Shown here one piece after another: positions 12,911 to 24,453 of a stretch of DNA of 60,000 nucleotides (positions within the stretch are counted from its first letter, which is position 1; each line of letters begins with the position of its first letter). Below the pieces are notes generated by a model, which saw only the letters and a list, made by a program, of their open reading frames with translations, was not told the DNA's origin and did no database searches. Made by a program: the position numbers and the translations under genes. This stretch comes from Cryptomeria japonica (lineage: Eukaryota; Streptophyta; Pinopsida; Cupressales; Cupressaceae): NCBI RefSeq assembly GCF_030272615.1, contig NC_081414.1:2855501-2915500 (forward strand), read 5' to 3'.

Positions 12911-13312
12911 TATTTATTATTTATTTTCAATTAACATTAATATATATATTCAACTAGAGAACATCCCTTATAAAATATTATAATAATTACAACCATTATA
13001 TTATTCTCTATAATTGTATTATTACTTATTTTAAATAGTATTGTAATATACATTGTAATTCAGAGCAGTTCTTATAAACTATTATAATAATTATAATTTT
13101 ATTATTATTTTTATCTAAATTTATACCATTATTAATTCTGCATAAGAATGTTATGGGCTTTCATATATTAACATTCATATTAGATACATATTAGGTTATG
13201 TTAGCAGTGTTAATATTAACAAAGTCAGATTTATTATTAGTGTTAATTATATTCTTAATACCAAGTAGAATCGGCCTGTTAATGGGCTGCTGAGGGCTAA
13301 TCTTTAGAGTAA

Positions 13313-13798
13313 GGGCAATCCAACCTGGAGTGGACTCCACCTGAGAAGGGGTGGATTAAGATTAATTTTGACGGTGCATCGAGGGGCAATCCAGGGCCCT
13401 CGGGTGCTGGGGTGATTGCTCGAGATGATCAGGGAAACATTCTGGCCATTGCAGCCAAGCGATTGGTGGATGGATCGAACAATGTTGCCGAATGTCAAGC
13501 TGCAGTGGAAGCTATCCTTATGGCTGGGAAGTTGGGAGTCAAGAAACTTCATTTAGAAGGTGATTCCCAGGTAGTGGTGAATGGGATTGCGCAAGGACGA
13601 TTGGAAGCGTGGTTTCTAGATAAGCAGGTGCGTAGGATGCAATTGTTGCTGAACAATTTTGAAGATTTTAAAATTACCCATGTCCTGAGGGAGGCTAATT
13701 TGGAAGCTGACAAACTTTCTAATGTGGGAGCAAATGGTTCCTTGGAAAATTTGTTTAGCATGTTTGAGGACTATAGAGATTGTAGTCTTTTTGAGTAA
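13313..13798 (+). CDS. LINE ORF2 C-terminal RNase H domain (partial)
   Basis: Open from 13313 with a TAA at 13796-13798, about 161 codons. It begins with KGWIKINFDGASRGNPGPSG, where the first catalytic Asp lies in NFDGAS, followed by the second acidic residue in VAECQAAVEA, LEGDSQVVV with the third Asp, and a terminal HVLREANLEADKLS block with the His and Asp. All four acidic positions of an RNase H fold are present. Plant L1 elements often end ORF2 with an RNase H of this type, related to host plant RNases H; it would remove RNA from the RNA:DNA hybrid. No native start codon exists because the element is truncated. Confidence 0.85.
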   Translation, partial: GQSNLEWTPPEKGWIKINFDGASRGNPGPSGAGVIARDDQGNILAIAAKRLVDGSNNVAECQAAVEAILMAGKLGVKKLHLEGDSQVVVNGIAQGRLEAWFLDKQVRRMQLLLNNFEDFKITHVLREANLEADKLSNVGANGSLENLFSMFEDYRDCSLFE

Positions 13799-14127
13799 GA
13801 CTCGAGTTGATGGCTTTGGAAAAGTGAACCCAAGTTCGATTTTTTGTGACCACACGCAACCTTAGCACTGTGGGAATTTAAGTCCCTCGTGGTGTGTGCT
13901 CTTCAATCTTGTTGCAAGTGGCCTCGAAGTGTTGGTTGATGATGGAGGTGTGCGGAGGATGTGACTGGCGATGATGTTGGGATTAATGTGTAGCGTGTGA
14001 AGCTTTCATGACAAGAGATGGAGGCGGCCTTTAAGTCCCTTGTGTGATTGATCCCTGGCATTTTGTGGGAAAAACTTGGTTTTTGACGGAGTGCTCAGGG
14101 TTGTTTTCTGTGTAGCGGAGAGAGAGA

Positions 14128-14571
14128 ATGGAGGCGAATTTTTCGCTGGAGTCGGACGGACAATTGCCTACTTTTCAAGGGCCGATTTCGAGCATCAGGC
14201 TTACGAACGTTTTTAGAGTGGACGGAGATGCCTTATGGAGGGCTATTCGGCTTCTGTTGGGAAAGGAATTTCTTTCCCAAGATTGGCGACCCAGAACAAA
14301 TCTTGACATCTTGTCTCTGTTTACTGCTTTGGCCTTGCAGGTGGGGAAGTCAAAGGGGGAAGTGCAGCGGATCTCTTCACTGGTTATGCGACCCAAATGG
14401 TCAAGAGGTTTGCAGGATGTGGTGGCCCGTTCTGACATTGGTGTGGGGTTGAGGATGGCGGAGGGCCAAAGCAGGAGGATTGGTGTGGATGTTGGGGAGT
14501 TGCAACCTTTTGTAGTTTGGTCTGCTTCTCGACCAGTTGCTTCGCAGGTGGAGGATGCAAGAAATGGCTAG
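14128..14571 (+). CDS. ORF of 147 codons in the LINE 3' tail, function unknown
   Basis: Starts MEANFSLESDGQLP and is not similar to any family I recognise. It lies between the RNase H stop and the A-rich end of the LINE, an unusually long 3' region (about 1.26 kb). It may be a remnant of an additional LINE ORF, or chance: the region is comparatively GC-rich and has long overlapping open frames on both strands. Confidence 0.3.
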   Translation: MEANFSLESDGQLPTFQGPISSIRLTNVFRVDGDALWRAIRLLLGKEFLSQDWRPRTNLDILSLFTALALQVGKSKGEVQRISSLVMRPKWSRGLQDVVARSDIGVGLRMAEGQSRRIGVDVGELQPFVVWSASRPVASQVEDARNG

Positions 14572-16834
14572 GTGGAGATTGTGAACTTTGTTCGCCAGTT
14601 GGGGCCGACTGAGCGTTTCAACATCCGTGGGAAGGTGACTCCCATTCGATCTGAGGCTCTCCTGGACGAGAATGGGAGGCCTCTGGTTCGGCATCAGCTC
14701 CCAAAGAAACCAAAGAAGGTGGTGTAGCGTGGGTCGCTGTGTGGAGGAAAGCCTGGAACAGTGCCAGGTGGTGGGAGTGAGCAGCAGGTGGCTGGTCCCA
14801 GCAGGGGTATTCCCAATTTCTCACAAGAGGAAGCTTTGGGATGGTTTCGTAGTTAGGTTGGGCTGGCTGGGGTTAGTGGTGTGGTCCTTTTTGTATTCGT
14901 ATACGACCCTTTTTGTGAATATGGGTCGTTGTAGGTAGATGCTTGGGTTCTTTTGTAGTAGGGGCGTGTCCCCTTGGTTTTTGCAGATTGTCTTTCTGCC
15001 CCTCGAATGTAATACTTCTTTTTCAAAGCAATATATTACTATATGTTATCGATCAAAAAAAAATACCAAGTAGAATTAACAGTCCCATATATTCATACTT
15101 TACCAGTCCGTATAACTGCTGCATTAATAGTATTATATTTTATTAATAGTATGATATTATGTTAACAGCATCATAATGTGTTAACATTAATAATATTATA
15201 TTAACAACATCATGTTGTATTAATAGTATTATTGTTATATTATCGGCCATCATATTGTATTAATAACGTCCTACGATTTATTAACAATCTTAGATGTTCA
15301 TATTCTTACCAGCCGTATTACCCAGGTCATGGGACTGCTGACCTCTCTTTATTTTCCTCTTTTCTTGTCCCCTTGTTTTCCTCCTTTTTTTCTTCGTAAA
15401 ATCCCTCCTTCCTTTTCGCTAGAGAAAGACTAATCCTATATTAAAGTATTTGGATGGCTATGACTTTTCCCCGAGAAGACGTGAGCATTAGAGGGAGGTG
15501 CTGTGCCTTTTTTTTTGGGGAATTAATATATTCTAACCTTAACCGATGCATCTATAATTATCATTGATTGGTGGTAATCTTTTAAGTCAGTCCTAATATA
15601 TATGTTTTTAACATATATTTGTTATTATTGCTCTCAATTGGATTTACTTCATAATTTAATTACTATATAATCTTTGATTTCAATATAAAGATGTTATTTA
15701 ATAATAATCAGTTTATTATTATAATCTTTTAAGTTAAATATGAAGATGTTATTTAATAAAATTGATAATATAATAATCAGTTTACTATTAAGAGGTTCAT
15801 TCAAATCTTTTATTTGAATGAACAAATAACTCATAATTAAATAATTGGTGCATAAGCCCATTCAGATATAAATTATTATTATTATTTGACAATACGGGGA
15901 CATCACACGTCACCAGATGTGGGGTTATGACAACCCTCTCACTTTAGAGGAAAATCGTGAAGTCTCATAAATGAGACGATTTTCCCATATTATTAAATGT
16001 TAATCAATAAATGTTTTAATTATCGTATTTATTTAATCACAATAATCCAATGTCCAAAGAGGGGTTATGACAATCAATTAAAAACAACATTAGGGATTCC
16101 TTACACAAGAGAGGATAGGATACTCAGCAAGAATCATTCTATTCTGCGTTGGCTGGAGAGAGTTGTAGCGATACGATTTTAGCCACATCAACAAATAGGA
16201 ATTGCCCTCTTATGCCGAAAGTTGTGTGGGGTAACTACAAAAAAAATCACCCAGCTCCTTTAGTGTAGTATGCTCCTTTTGGATAAGTATTTCCTCCATT
16301 CTAGATTTGCAAGTGCAATCCTAAATTTTGAATGTGTGTTGTTTTTGCATAGTTGTGTGTGCAATTGCTGCAGGTACATTAAATTGAATTCTAGCATATC
16401 AAATTGTAATGGAAGAGATATATTGGTAGGTTTGGGATCATAGCAACATGCATTGGCAATGACTGGCTAATATTGTAGAATTTTGAGAGGAATTTTTGAC
16501 CGCTCACACCAACAATGTGAGCAAACTTTGGCCTGAATGGTTTAGCCAATTGAATAGCGGCTACTCGCATAAACTTCACAAGCCAGACATGGTTTAAAGT
16601 TCTAAACCCTTCATTTAGTTGCTTGTCAAGAAAGTGTTTGCCCTAATTGTGCTCTCAGAAAGCAAGAGAAGGAGAAATTTTGAAAGGGCGAGGGAAAACT
16701 ACTACTCATCGACACTCTTATCACTTGCCTATCATTTGACTGCTCTTCCATTGATCCAAAAATGGTTTGCATATTTCGGGGTACACACTGCAAGATCACT
16801 TGTAGGTCATTTGTAACAGCACTAGAGACATGTA

Positions 16835-16939
16835 TAGACTGCTATAGCTATTGTGCAAACCGCTACAGGAATTGTGCAAACCGTTACAGGTATCATGTGG
16901 GCTGCTACAGGCATCATGCTGGGTGCTACAGGTGATATA
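16835..16939. repeat. 21-bp minisatellite, 5 units
   Basis: Five consecutive 21-mers of the form CAAACCGCTACAGGAATTGTG with substitutions but no length change. The unit is a multiple of three, but the frame contains a stop in the first unit, so coding is not supported. Confidence 0.85.
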
Positions 16940-18605
16940 AAATTGTTGTCCATATTATATTTTGTGTCCTAGAAGATACAAGGTCACTTATGGAGTGTTT
17001 TCCCAATCTCATGCAAGTTATAGGAGCATTATTCTTCTGTTTGAATCACTGTTGGGACAATTATCATGCATCAACAATATGGTGTATGTTAGAATGAATT
17101 GCAGTGAGCACATGAGTGGAGAAAATTCATTTACAGGTCCCTGGCAGTGGTCTGGAACATCATTGGGAGATCTAGAGTGCTAGGTATCCATTTCTTCATT
17201 TGTTTCAAATTAATTTTGTGATTGATATTATTGAGAACCATTTTAGGGCAGGATGCCACAAAAGGGACAATAGGTTTCTTATTCAGTGTCTAGTTGACTT
17301 TGGAAAGGCCATATTTGTTGTGAACCCACATTGAGTGACATAAGGGTGGCAAACTTGCTTGAGTTAGCATGTATTCTTCCAATCTGCAACTATTTGTATT
17401 CCATATAGTTGTGATGGCTCATGTAGATTGGGTAGACAGTAAAACACTTCATATTCTATGTTAAAGGCCACTAAGGTTGGCTGGCAGATTGTTTGGGTTT
17501 CCACATGGAATGGTTATGGAAGGATAAACTATTAAAAAGGCAGTCAAATACCATTTTGGGAGTTCAGTTAGCTGAGGAACACTCTTAAAGTTGTGTTGGA
17601 GAAGACAGACAATGTGTGTAGAGTTGCAAGGGCATAGTGGAGACAAGGTCACAAGTGTACCATGATTGTAGAGACTTGTAAGATATTGTAATGGCAGAAT
17701 CTCCATGTAATAGCACTAAATAATGATAAATACCTAATGCATAATCTTCCTAAATTTTTTCCACCTGTTTGAGTTTTTTCCAAAGGACCCTTCATGTTAT
17801 GTGACTGTATCTTGTTTATTTGCATTGTTTTACTATTGATTATATTTGTTCCTTGACATTCCATGCACATTAATACTACTATGGAAAAAATAGAAAGCCT
17901 ATAGGGTAATTTGATGATGTAGATAGGGCTAACAACTAGCAATTCACTAATGATGTATCACTATGATTATCAATCCAATGATATGTGAATCACATATTCC
18001 CTACAATGCTTTCTCAACCTTAAAACCAAGATCCTCCCCCATCAGTCAATTTGGTCCTCGTGGGTAGAGTGGGAGAGTGCCTACAAGCTCTAATGTCAAC
18101 ATGAGGGCCTTTCTTTTTGGAGTTCTTTACTAATTCTTCTATTTTGAGGCTAAAACATGTCCTCATATTTATTGATGCTTTCTACAAGATAGTTTGCGTC
18201 TATATTCTAAAACATGAGATGATGTGTTTAGCAACTTTCTTTACTTCAAATCTCTTGTAGAGAAGCAATCCAATCATTAATTTCAACAACTTTGAATAGA
18301 AAATAGAGGTGAAAATTTTAGCTAGTTCAGTACATACTACACATGGTATTTAGCTTTAACATGTCCCATATACTTTGTAGTAGAATGGCATTTCTAAAAG
18401 GAAGAATTTTACATTGAAAGAAATAGGTAATCACATGATTCAATCGAAAACCTTGCATCCTAAGTTTTGAGTCAAACCCGTGACTTGAGTTGCATATATT
18501 CAAAAGCACATCTTACATAAATTAGCAAGGAATGGAAATTTTAGACTAGGGCAGGGAAGAGGAAGAAGCTAAAGTTGTGTAGATGATTTAGGGTTTCATT
18601 GTAGT

Positions 18606-18890
18606 GTAGGGGCCACCTAGCTCAATTGAAATATCATATCCCTATTTTCTTTGCGCGTCTTGTTTTCATGGTCAATTTGGATTTTGTTTGTCTACTTACT
18701 TAGCTTGAGCAAAATTTCTTGTGTTCTCCTTGGCATGGTTTTCTACCTATGGGCCACCTAGCTCAAATGAAACCTCCTATCCCTGCTTTCTTTGAGCATC
18801 TTGTTTTCATGGTCATTTTGGATTTAACTTGCCCTCTTGCTTAAGCTTGAACAAGATTTCTTGTGCTCCCAGTGTAGTTTTATACCTACT
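18606..18890. repeat. Tandem duplication, about 142-bp unit x2
   Basis: The block starting 'ggggccacctagctcaa' near 18608 recurs at about 18750 with moderate divergence ('cttgttttcatggtca' and 'gatttcttgtg' motifs in the same order). No coding content. Confidence 0.8.
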
Positions 18891-20272
18891 TTCTATGTAA
18901 TTTGTCTCTACAAGTGTCAAAATGACAGTGACAATTCTGACCTTAATATGCTGCTGTCCACAAATTGATGAAAGAAGATATTTCAGCTGATGAAAAAATG
19001 AAGATTTGTGCGAAATCTGGTCACCAAACAGTCCTAAATCCAATCAATACAATGGCATAAACAATGGCTGGTCAGAATGTAATTTGTCTCCAAGATAATG
19101 ATTCAAGCTGTTCCAAACTGCTGTAGCTTCATTTATGAGGCTTGACTTCACTGAAAACTGATGAAATAGAACAGCTAACTGAATATTATAATAGCCTTCA
19201 AGTAACAACATAATGTCCTCTTAAAGCAACTCAACTGCTGCACCAAACTGTAAGATGAATCATAACAAAAGGAAGCCCACAGTCCATAACATGTAACACC
19301 AAATTACCCCTGTTCTAGTGAAGCACCTGCAATGTCATGATTGGTTGGCTATAAGATGTTGATTTCACCTTTCTATCTTCAAAAACATCCTCCAATAATG
19401 GCAGCACTCCTTTAAGAAATATGGCGGCAGACTTAGAGAATCATTCCCTCATGAAAAATCAATTGTTTTGCCTTAACTAATCCACAATCTGCCTTAAAAG
19501 TGCAGCCCAACTTCTAAGGGAAGATAGGGTTTCAAACCCTTAATAAGCATAACAATAACTTCCCCCAAAAACCACGATTTCACCCTAAAATGCAGTGCCT
19601 TTATAATCTGGTATATGATCTTCAAGGATAGTTCAAAACATTTATTTGCTTTGTAATTCTTAGGATTTGTGCTCCCTTTAGAGCCTGCAAATAAATAAAT
19701 TGGAAAGATATAGCAATACTCAGCACAAAATTCCCTCATTTAGCTCACCCATTAATTCTCGGTGAATCCACCTCTACATCTTTTCTGCACAAACTGTGAC
19801 ACTAATGAATCACACAATATTGGCTAGGGAGAGATCTTTCACCACCGAAACCAATCCTTCTTTGGGGTTTCATCTAAGGCAGAGGAGATTAACACTGTTC
19901 AACTTCACAAAGAAGATAGGGTTCTATAAAATATTTGAAATAAGTTTCTTCTCCTCCAATTTCCCTTTTACAAGCATTCTTGGAACTTTCCGGAATTTAA
20001 ATTATTTTATAATCTTAAATCTTCAGCTCCAAATGAGTGACTGAATTTTGTTCTTTACTTTTTCAGCACTTTAGTCATTTAAAATTCACCATTATAAATA
20101 AGTACTGTAAGTTGTCTTTTAATTCTTCTTTTGACAACTTCAATTTTAATTATTTAATGCTTTAATTATTTTCCACACATCTGCCCAAAGTTGCAGAAAA
20201 TACAAATATAGCCCAAAAGGTGAATTCTGAATGCACCAACATACTCAACAACTCACTATAGATCCAGCTTAT

Positions 20273-20932
20273 CGTTGAAGATATATCTATGATAGAGATC
20301 ATCAATGCAGTGTTCCTTATTTATTTTGTCTCGTATGGGCTCCTTAGCTTCCGTTCTTTTCTTGCCTTGTTTGTTGTCGGTGACTCTTCATGTTGCTACG
20401 GTTGTCGGTGAAGGTGATGTGGCTGTCGGTGAAGGTGATGAGGCTGTTGGTGCAGATGTAACTATCTGTGCCTTTCCCTCTCCCTTCATGTGACTCTTCA
20501 CTGGAAATTCCAATATGTTATATTGATTATTCTTCCTTGTCTCGTGTTCTTCTTCTTCGGCAGTTTCAATATTGGCTTCTCTCTTTCATAAAAATCGTGA
20601 GATTGTGTCTGACAAATCAGAGATATTATGTGTTTCCTTCTGCATACAGAGTTTTCAGATACATTAAGGTTTTGGATTGTATGCGAAATGTATCATCTAA
20701 GTTCATTCTTATGATTGATTTGTAGAGAATCAAACTCATATTATTGTGATTGATAGTAATCTGAGACTATCATCAGTCGTATTCTTTTCTTAGATATAAT
20801 AAAGTTCATTTTGAGTGGGCTGGGTTTTTCACCCTCGGGTGGAGGGTTTTCCCAGGATAAGGGCTTGTGTAATTGTGTTTCATTCTTTATTTTCTGTTCT
20901 CAGTTTTCTATATTCTGGTTCAAGTTTTAACA
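20273..20932 (+). repeat. 5' LTR of the copia element
   Basis: It matches the 3' LTR at 25290-25913 over about 620 bp, including a 21-bp tandem motif (GTCGGTGAAGGTGATG, near 20405-20450) whose copy number differs between the LTRs. It ends CAAGTTTTAACA directly before the primer site. A 'gggtttttcaccctcgggtgg' segment near 20822 is the conserved downstream element of copia LTRs. The start rests on the CTTAT duplication and is less certain than the end. Confidence 0.75.
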
Positions 20933-20947
20933 TGGTATCAAAGCAGG
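20933..20947 (+). other. Primer binding site of the copia element
   Basis: TGGTATCAAAGCAGG directly follows the LTR end. It matches the usual initiator tRNA-Met site TGGTATCAGAGC with one change, typical of copia elements. Confidence 0.85.
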
Positions 20948-21006
20948 TCTAGAAGATCAATCCAGAACCAGAATTTTTAAGTTCTTTATTTCTTTCAGCA
21001 TTCATT

Positions 21007-21732
21007 ATGGTGAACGGATTGAAAGTAGAAGATAGACTAGATGGTTTGTCAAATTTCTCTTCTTGGAAATTTAGAATTCTGATCAGTCTAGAAGAGAATG
21101 ATCTCCTTGACTATGTCTCGAAAGATGTAGAACCTTTTGTTGATGCAGAGAAAGTTCAATGGAGAAAGAATAAGACCATGGCTAAGAAAATTCTGATTGA
21201 TTCCGTTAAGGATCATCTGGTGCCTATCATCTCTAAGTTGGATTCAGCTAAGGAAATGTTTCAGACTCTAAAGGATCTTTATGAATTCAACAATACCAGC
21301 AGAGCTTTAGCCCTTAGGCATCAACTGCTACATGTGAAAATGTCTAGAGGAGAATCTGTTACTTATTATTTCATGAAGATTTCTGAGTTAAAAGATAAGC
21401 TCAGCGCAATTGGAGATACTTTTGCTGACAAAGACTTGGTTATGTTAGCTGTGAATGGACTTCCCATCTCCTGGAAATCCTTCATTCAAGGCATTAGTGG
21501 AAGAGATGATCTTCAAAAATTTGATAGGTTGAAGGCAGATTGCATTCAAGAAGAATGCAGACAAGAAGCAAGAGGTTATGGTCGCAAATCTCATCATGAA
21601 GATGATCATGTGCTTGCTGCCCATGCATCTAAGGGGAAAGGAAATAAAGGTAGCTTCAAAAGATTCAGAGACAAGAATGATGAGTTAACCCCTGTTGCAA
21701 AGAAAAAGTGGAAGGACCTTTCTAGAATTTAG
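21007..21732 (+). CDS. Ty1/copia gag (capsid region), ends at a premature TAG
   Basis: 241 codons beginning MVNGLKVEDRLDGLSNFSSW, a UBN2-type gag as in the element at the window start. Features are WKFRILISLEE, NNTSRALALRHQLLHVKM, and the C-terminal basic linker KGKGNKGSFKRF. The TAG at 21730-21732 comes immediately before the nucleocapsid zinc knuckle CX2CX4HX4C (CFRCDNFGHFAKDC, from 21733), and the same frame continues into protease. In copia elements gag and pol normally form one polyprotein, so this stop is best read as a mutation, although its position exactly between capsid and knuckle is notable. Confidence 0.9.
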   Translation: MVNGLKVEDRLDGLSNFSSWKFRILISLEENDLLDYVSKDVEPFVDAEKVQWRKNKTMAKKILIDSVKDHLVPIISKLDSAKEMFQTLKDLYEFNNTSRALALRHQLLHVKMSRGESVTYYFMKISELKDKLSAIGDTFADKDLVMLAVNGLPISWKSFIQGISGRDDLQKFDRLKADCIQEECRQEARGYGRKSHHEDDHVLAAHASKGKGNKGSFKRFRDKNDELTPVAKKKWKDLSRI

Positions 21733-24453
21733 TGTTTTAGATGTGACAATTTTGGTCACTTTGCCAAAGATTGTGTTTCAAAATCTAAGCCTCAAGCAGT
21801 TGCTGCAAATGTTGAGAATCCTTCTTCTCAAAGAGAGTCAAGTGAAAATTCTGAAGGATTCTTATTTATTTCTGCACTTTCTAGTAATGTTCCTACCAAC
21901 TGTGATACATGGTTGATAGATAGTGGAGCATCTCGTCATATCACTGGTTTTCGTGAGCACCTTTCAAACTTGAAAGAAAAAGACTCTCGTCTTCAAGTTA
22001 TCATTGGTGATGATACTTGCTATTCTGTGAAGGGTGCTGGTTATACTTCTTTTCAGTTGGACTGTGGTATTCCTCTTCATTTAAGTGATGTCCTATTTGT
22101 TCCTGGTATTAAGAGGAATCTGATTTCTATTTCTGCATTAGAAGACAAAGGTTATCATATTGCTTTTGCTGATGGAAAAGTACTTGCATGGAAGAAGAAC
22201 TCTAGTATTCAATCAACTCATGTTATTGGTGTTCGTCATGATAGTCTTTACAAGATTTCAGCTCATCCTATTCAAGTCTTAGCTCATGATTCTTCAAGTT
22301 CAAATGAGTTGTGGCATAAAAGATTTGGTCATTTAAATTTCAAAACTTTGTCTTCAATGGAGAAGGTTGTCATTGGTCTTCCTAAGCTGAATCAAAACCA
22401 TGAAAGTGTTTGCAAGGAGTGCGCTCTAGGTAAGAACATTAAGAGCACCTTTCATAGTAGTGAAAGTAGGGCAAAGAATGCTCTAGAATTAATTCATTCT
22501 GATTTATGTGGACCTATGTCAATTGCTTCTCTTAGTGGTTTTTGGTATTATGTCACCTTTATTGATGATTTTTCTCGTAAGTGTTGGATTTACTTTCTTA
22601 AGTCTGACGAAGTGTTGTCCAGATTTAAAGAGTTCAAAGCTCTAGTTGAATATCTATCTAGCAAGAAAATAAAAAATTCTTAGATCTGATAATGGAGGAG
22701 AATATGTTTCTGTTGTTTTTCATAACTTTTGTGTTGAAGCTGGGATTAAGAGGGAGTTTTGTGTCCCTTACAATCCTCAACAAAACGGTGTGGCTGAAAG
22801 AAAGAATAGGACAATTGTTGAAGCAGCAAAGGCTATGATTCATGACCAAAGTCTTCGAACATTTCTTTGGGCCGAGGCTTGCAAGACAGCAGTTCACATT
22901 CAGAATCGTAGTCCTCATCAGATTCTGAACAACTTGACTCCTGAAGAACCTTTTACAAGTGTCAAACCAGATGTAAGTTATTTCAAAATCTTTGGATGCC
23001 CTGTTTATATTCATGTTCCTAAAGAGAAAAGATCTAAATTAGAACCTTCAGGCAAGAAAGGCATCTTTGTTGGTTATAGTGAATCTTCAAAAGCATATAG
23101 AATCTACATTCCAAGACAAAAACAGATTGAGATTAGCAGGGATGTTTCGTTTGATGAAGATGTAGCTTGCATGAAATTCAAAGAATCTAGCATAGAATCT
23201 GATAAAGAAGATTTTGAGCATCCTCAAGATTTAGATATAGCTGATCTGAATCCATCTTCAGACATTCAGAGGGAGTTTACAGATGTAGAAGATCTTGTTG
23301 ATTCAGTTGATCCAATTGATCCAGTTGACTCTATAGTTACATCATCAGGTCCCAGTATTAGTTCAGCTAACAAGAAAAGACCTTTGTGGGCTAGACATAC
23401 TATGGAAGATGCTGAAAAATATGCAGCCCCTCGTGGTACTTTCAAAGAAAGCAAAAGACCTCACAAGTTTGTTGGCTATGTATCTTTGATGAGTCATATC
23501 TTAGCATCCGATCCTTCAAATGTTGAAGAGGCTTTAAATCAGCAAGTGTGGAAGGATGTCATGATAGAGGAATATCAATCTATTATGAAAAATGATGTAT
23601 GAGACATTTTTCCAAGGCCTAAAAACAAATTAGTGGTTTCTTCTAAGTGGCTGTTCAAAATCAAACATGCAGCTGATGGGAGTATAGAAAAGTACAAGGC
23701 CAGATTTGTAGCTAGAGGTTTTTCCCAAAAGGAAGGTATGGATTTCGAAGAAACCTTTGCACCTGTAGCACGTTACACTTCTATCAGGACTATCATAGTT
23801 GTTGCAGTTGTTAAGGGTTGGAAACTTCATCAAATGGATGTGAAAACAGCCTTCTTGAATGGTAAAATTGAAGAGGAGGTTTACATTGAGCAGCCAGAGG
23901 GTTTTATTATTCACAATAGAAACTCTCATGTATGCGGACTGAAAAAGGCCCTATATGGTCTTAAACAAACCCCTCGTGCTTGGTATGAAAGGATAGACCA
24001 CTATCTTTTGAGCTTAGGTTTTCTAAAGAATGATGCTGATCCAAACTTATACTTCAAGTTATGTGATGATAAGGTGCTAATTTTAGTACTATATGTTGAT
24101 GATTTATTCCTCACTGGTAATGATGATCTCATTGACAAATGTAAGAAGGATTTAGCTTCAGAATTTGAAATGAAAGATCTTGGTTTGTTACATTATTTCC
24201 TTGGACTTGAGGTATGGCAAAGACCAAATGAAATCATATTGAGTCAAGGTAAATATGCAGTTGATATTTTGAAAAGACTTGACATGTTAGAGTGTAAGTC
24301 TATGGTGACTCCTATGGAAGTAAATCTGAAGAAATTACATGAGGATGCAACTACTTCAGATTTAGTTGAGCCTACTATGTATAGACAATTAATTGGCTCT
24401 CTAATTTACTTGGTTAACACAAGGCCTAATATATGCTATGCAGTTAATAACAT
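21733..24453 (+). pseudogene. Ty1/copia pol: protease, integrase, reverse transcriptase (broken)
   Basis: Protease has the catalytic motif LIDSGASRHITG near 21913. The pre-integrase HHCC zinc finger (WHKRFGHLN...CKECALGK) spans about 22310-22440. The integrase D,D,E residues are visible: HSDLCGP near 22498, SDNGGEY near 22684 and the Glu in NGVAERKNRT near 22785. One extra A in an A-run at about 22668-22673 shifts the frame between the first and second Asp. A TGA at 23600-23602 replaces the conserved Trp that opens the RT domain. RT shows QMDVKTAFLNG (near 23833) and YVDDLFLTG (24092). The frame ends in RPNICYAVNN, just where RNase H should begin, cut by the TIR element at 24454. Not functional as it stands. 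Confidence 0.92.

Larger units (their letters stand above)
13272..15061 (+). mobile_element. 5'-truncated LINE (L1-like) with RNase H
   Basis: The 1.79-kb insertion is bounded by a 15-bp perfect TSD (AATACCAAGTAGAAT at 13257-13271 and 15062-15075) and ends in a short A-run after 'gatc', the hallmarks of target-primed reverse transcription. It holds the last domain of the LINE ORF2, an RNase H, then a long 3' tail. Reverse transcriptase and endonuclease are absent, as expected for 5' truncation. It sits inside a family E LTR. Confidence 0.93.
12666..15907 (+). repeat. Family E LTR, interrupted by a LINE
   Basis: Starts TGTAATGTCCCC and ends GGGGACATCACA, the same inverted ends as the two LTRs at 32886-43832 and 32917-41974. 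Once the LINE at 13272-15061 and one TSD copy are removed it is about 1.44 kb, in the size range of those LTRs. It is very AT-rich, with an (AT)n run near 12878-12906. The flanking five bases do not match (ATCAA and CGTCA), so either the right end is misplaced or the copy is recombined. It abuts the family A LTR directly. Confidence 0.5.
16076..20267. other. No recognisable gene; gene-poor intron stretch
   Basis: About 4.2 kb with only short ORFs, two small tandem repeats described separately, and two GGGGTTATGACA words just before it (near 15920 and 16061) that may be ends of another LTR. The right part probably belongs to the family E LTR into which the copia at 20273 inserted, because that LTR's other half resumes at 25914. 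Confidence 0.45.

Noticed and set aside
13412-13798. RNase H as an independent host gene
   Set aside because: It lies inside a bounded insertion with 15-bp TSD and A-tail, so it is the end of a LINE ORF2.
12661-15912. TSD for the family E unit at 12666-15907
   Set aside because: ATCAA and CGTCA do not match, and using the left side of the adjacent family A unit (AAGAA) does not help; the right end remains provisional.
19243-19260. Possible left end of the family E LTR that ends at 26122 (CAAAC then TGTAAG, matching the CAAAC after 26122)
   Set aside because: The sequence after CAAAC does not continue as TGTAATGTCCCC and the copia gag reading does not resume on its left, so the match is probably chance.
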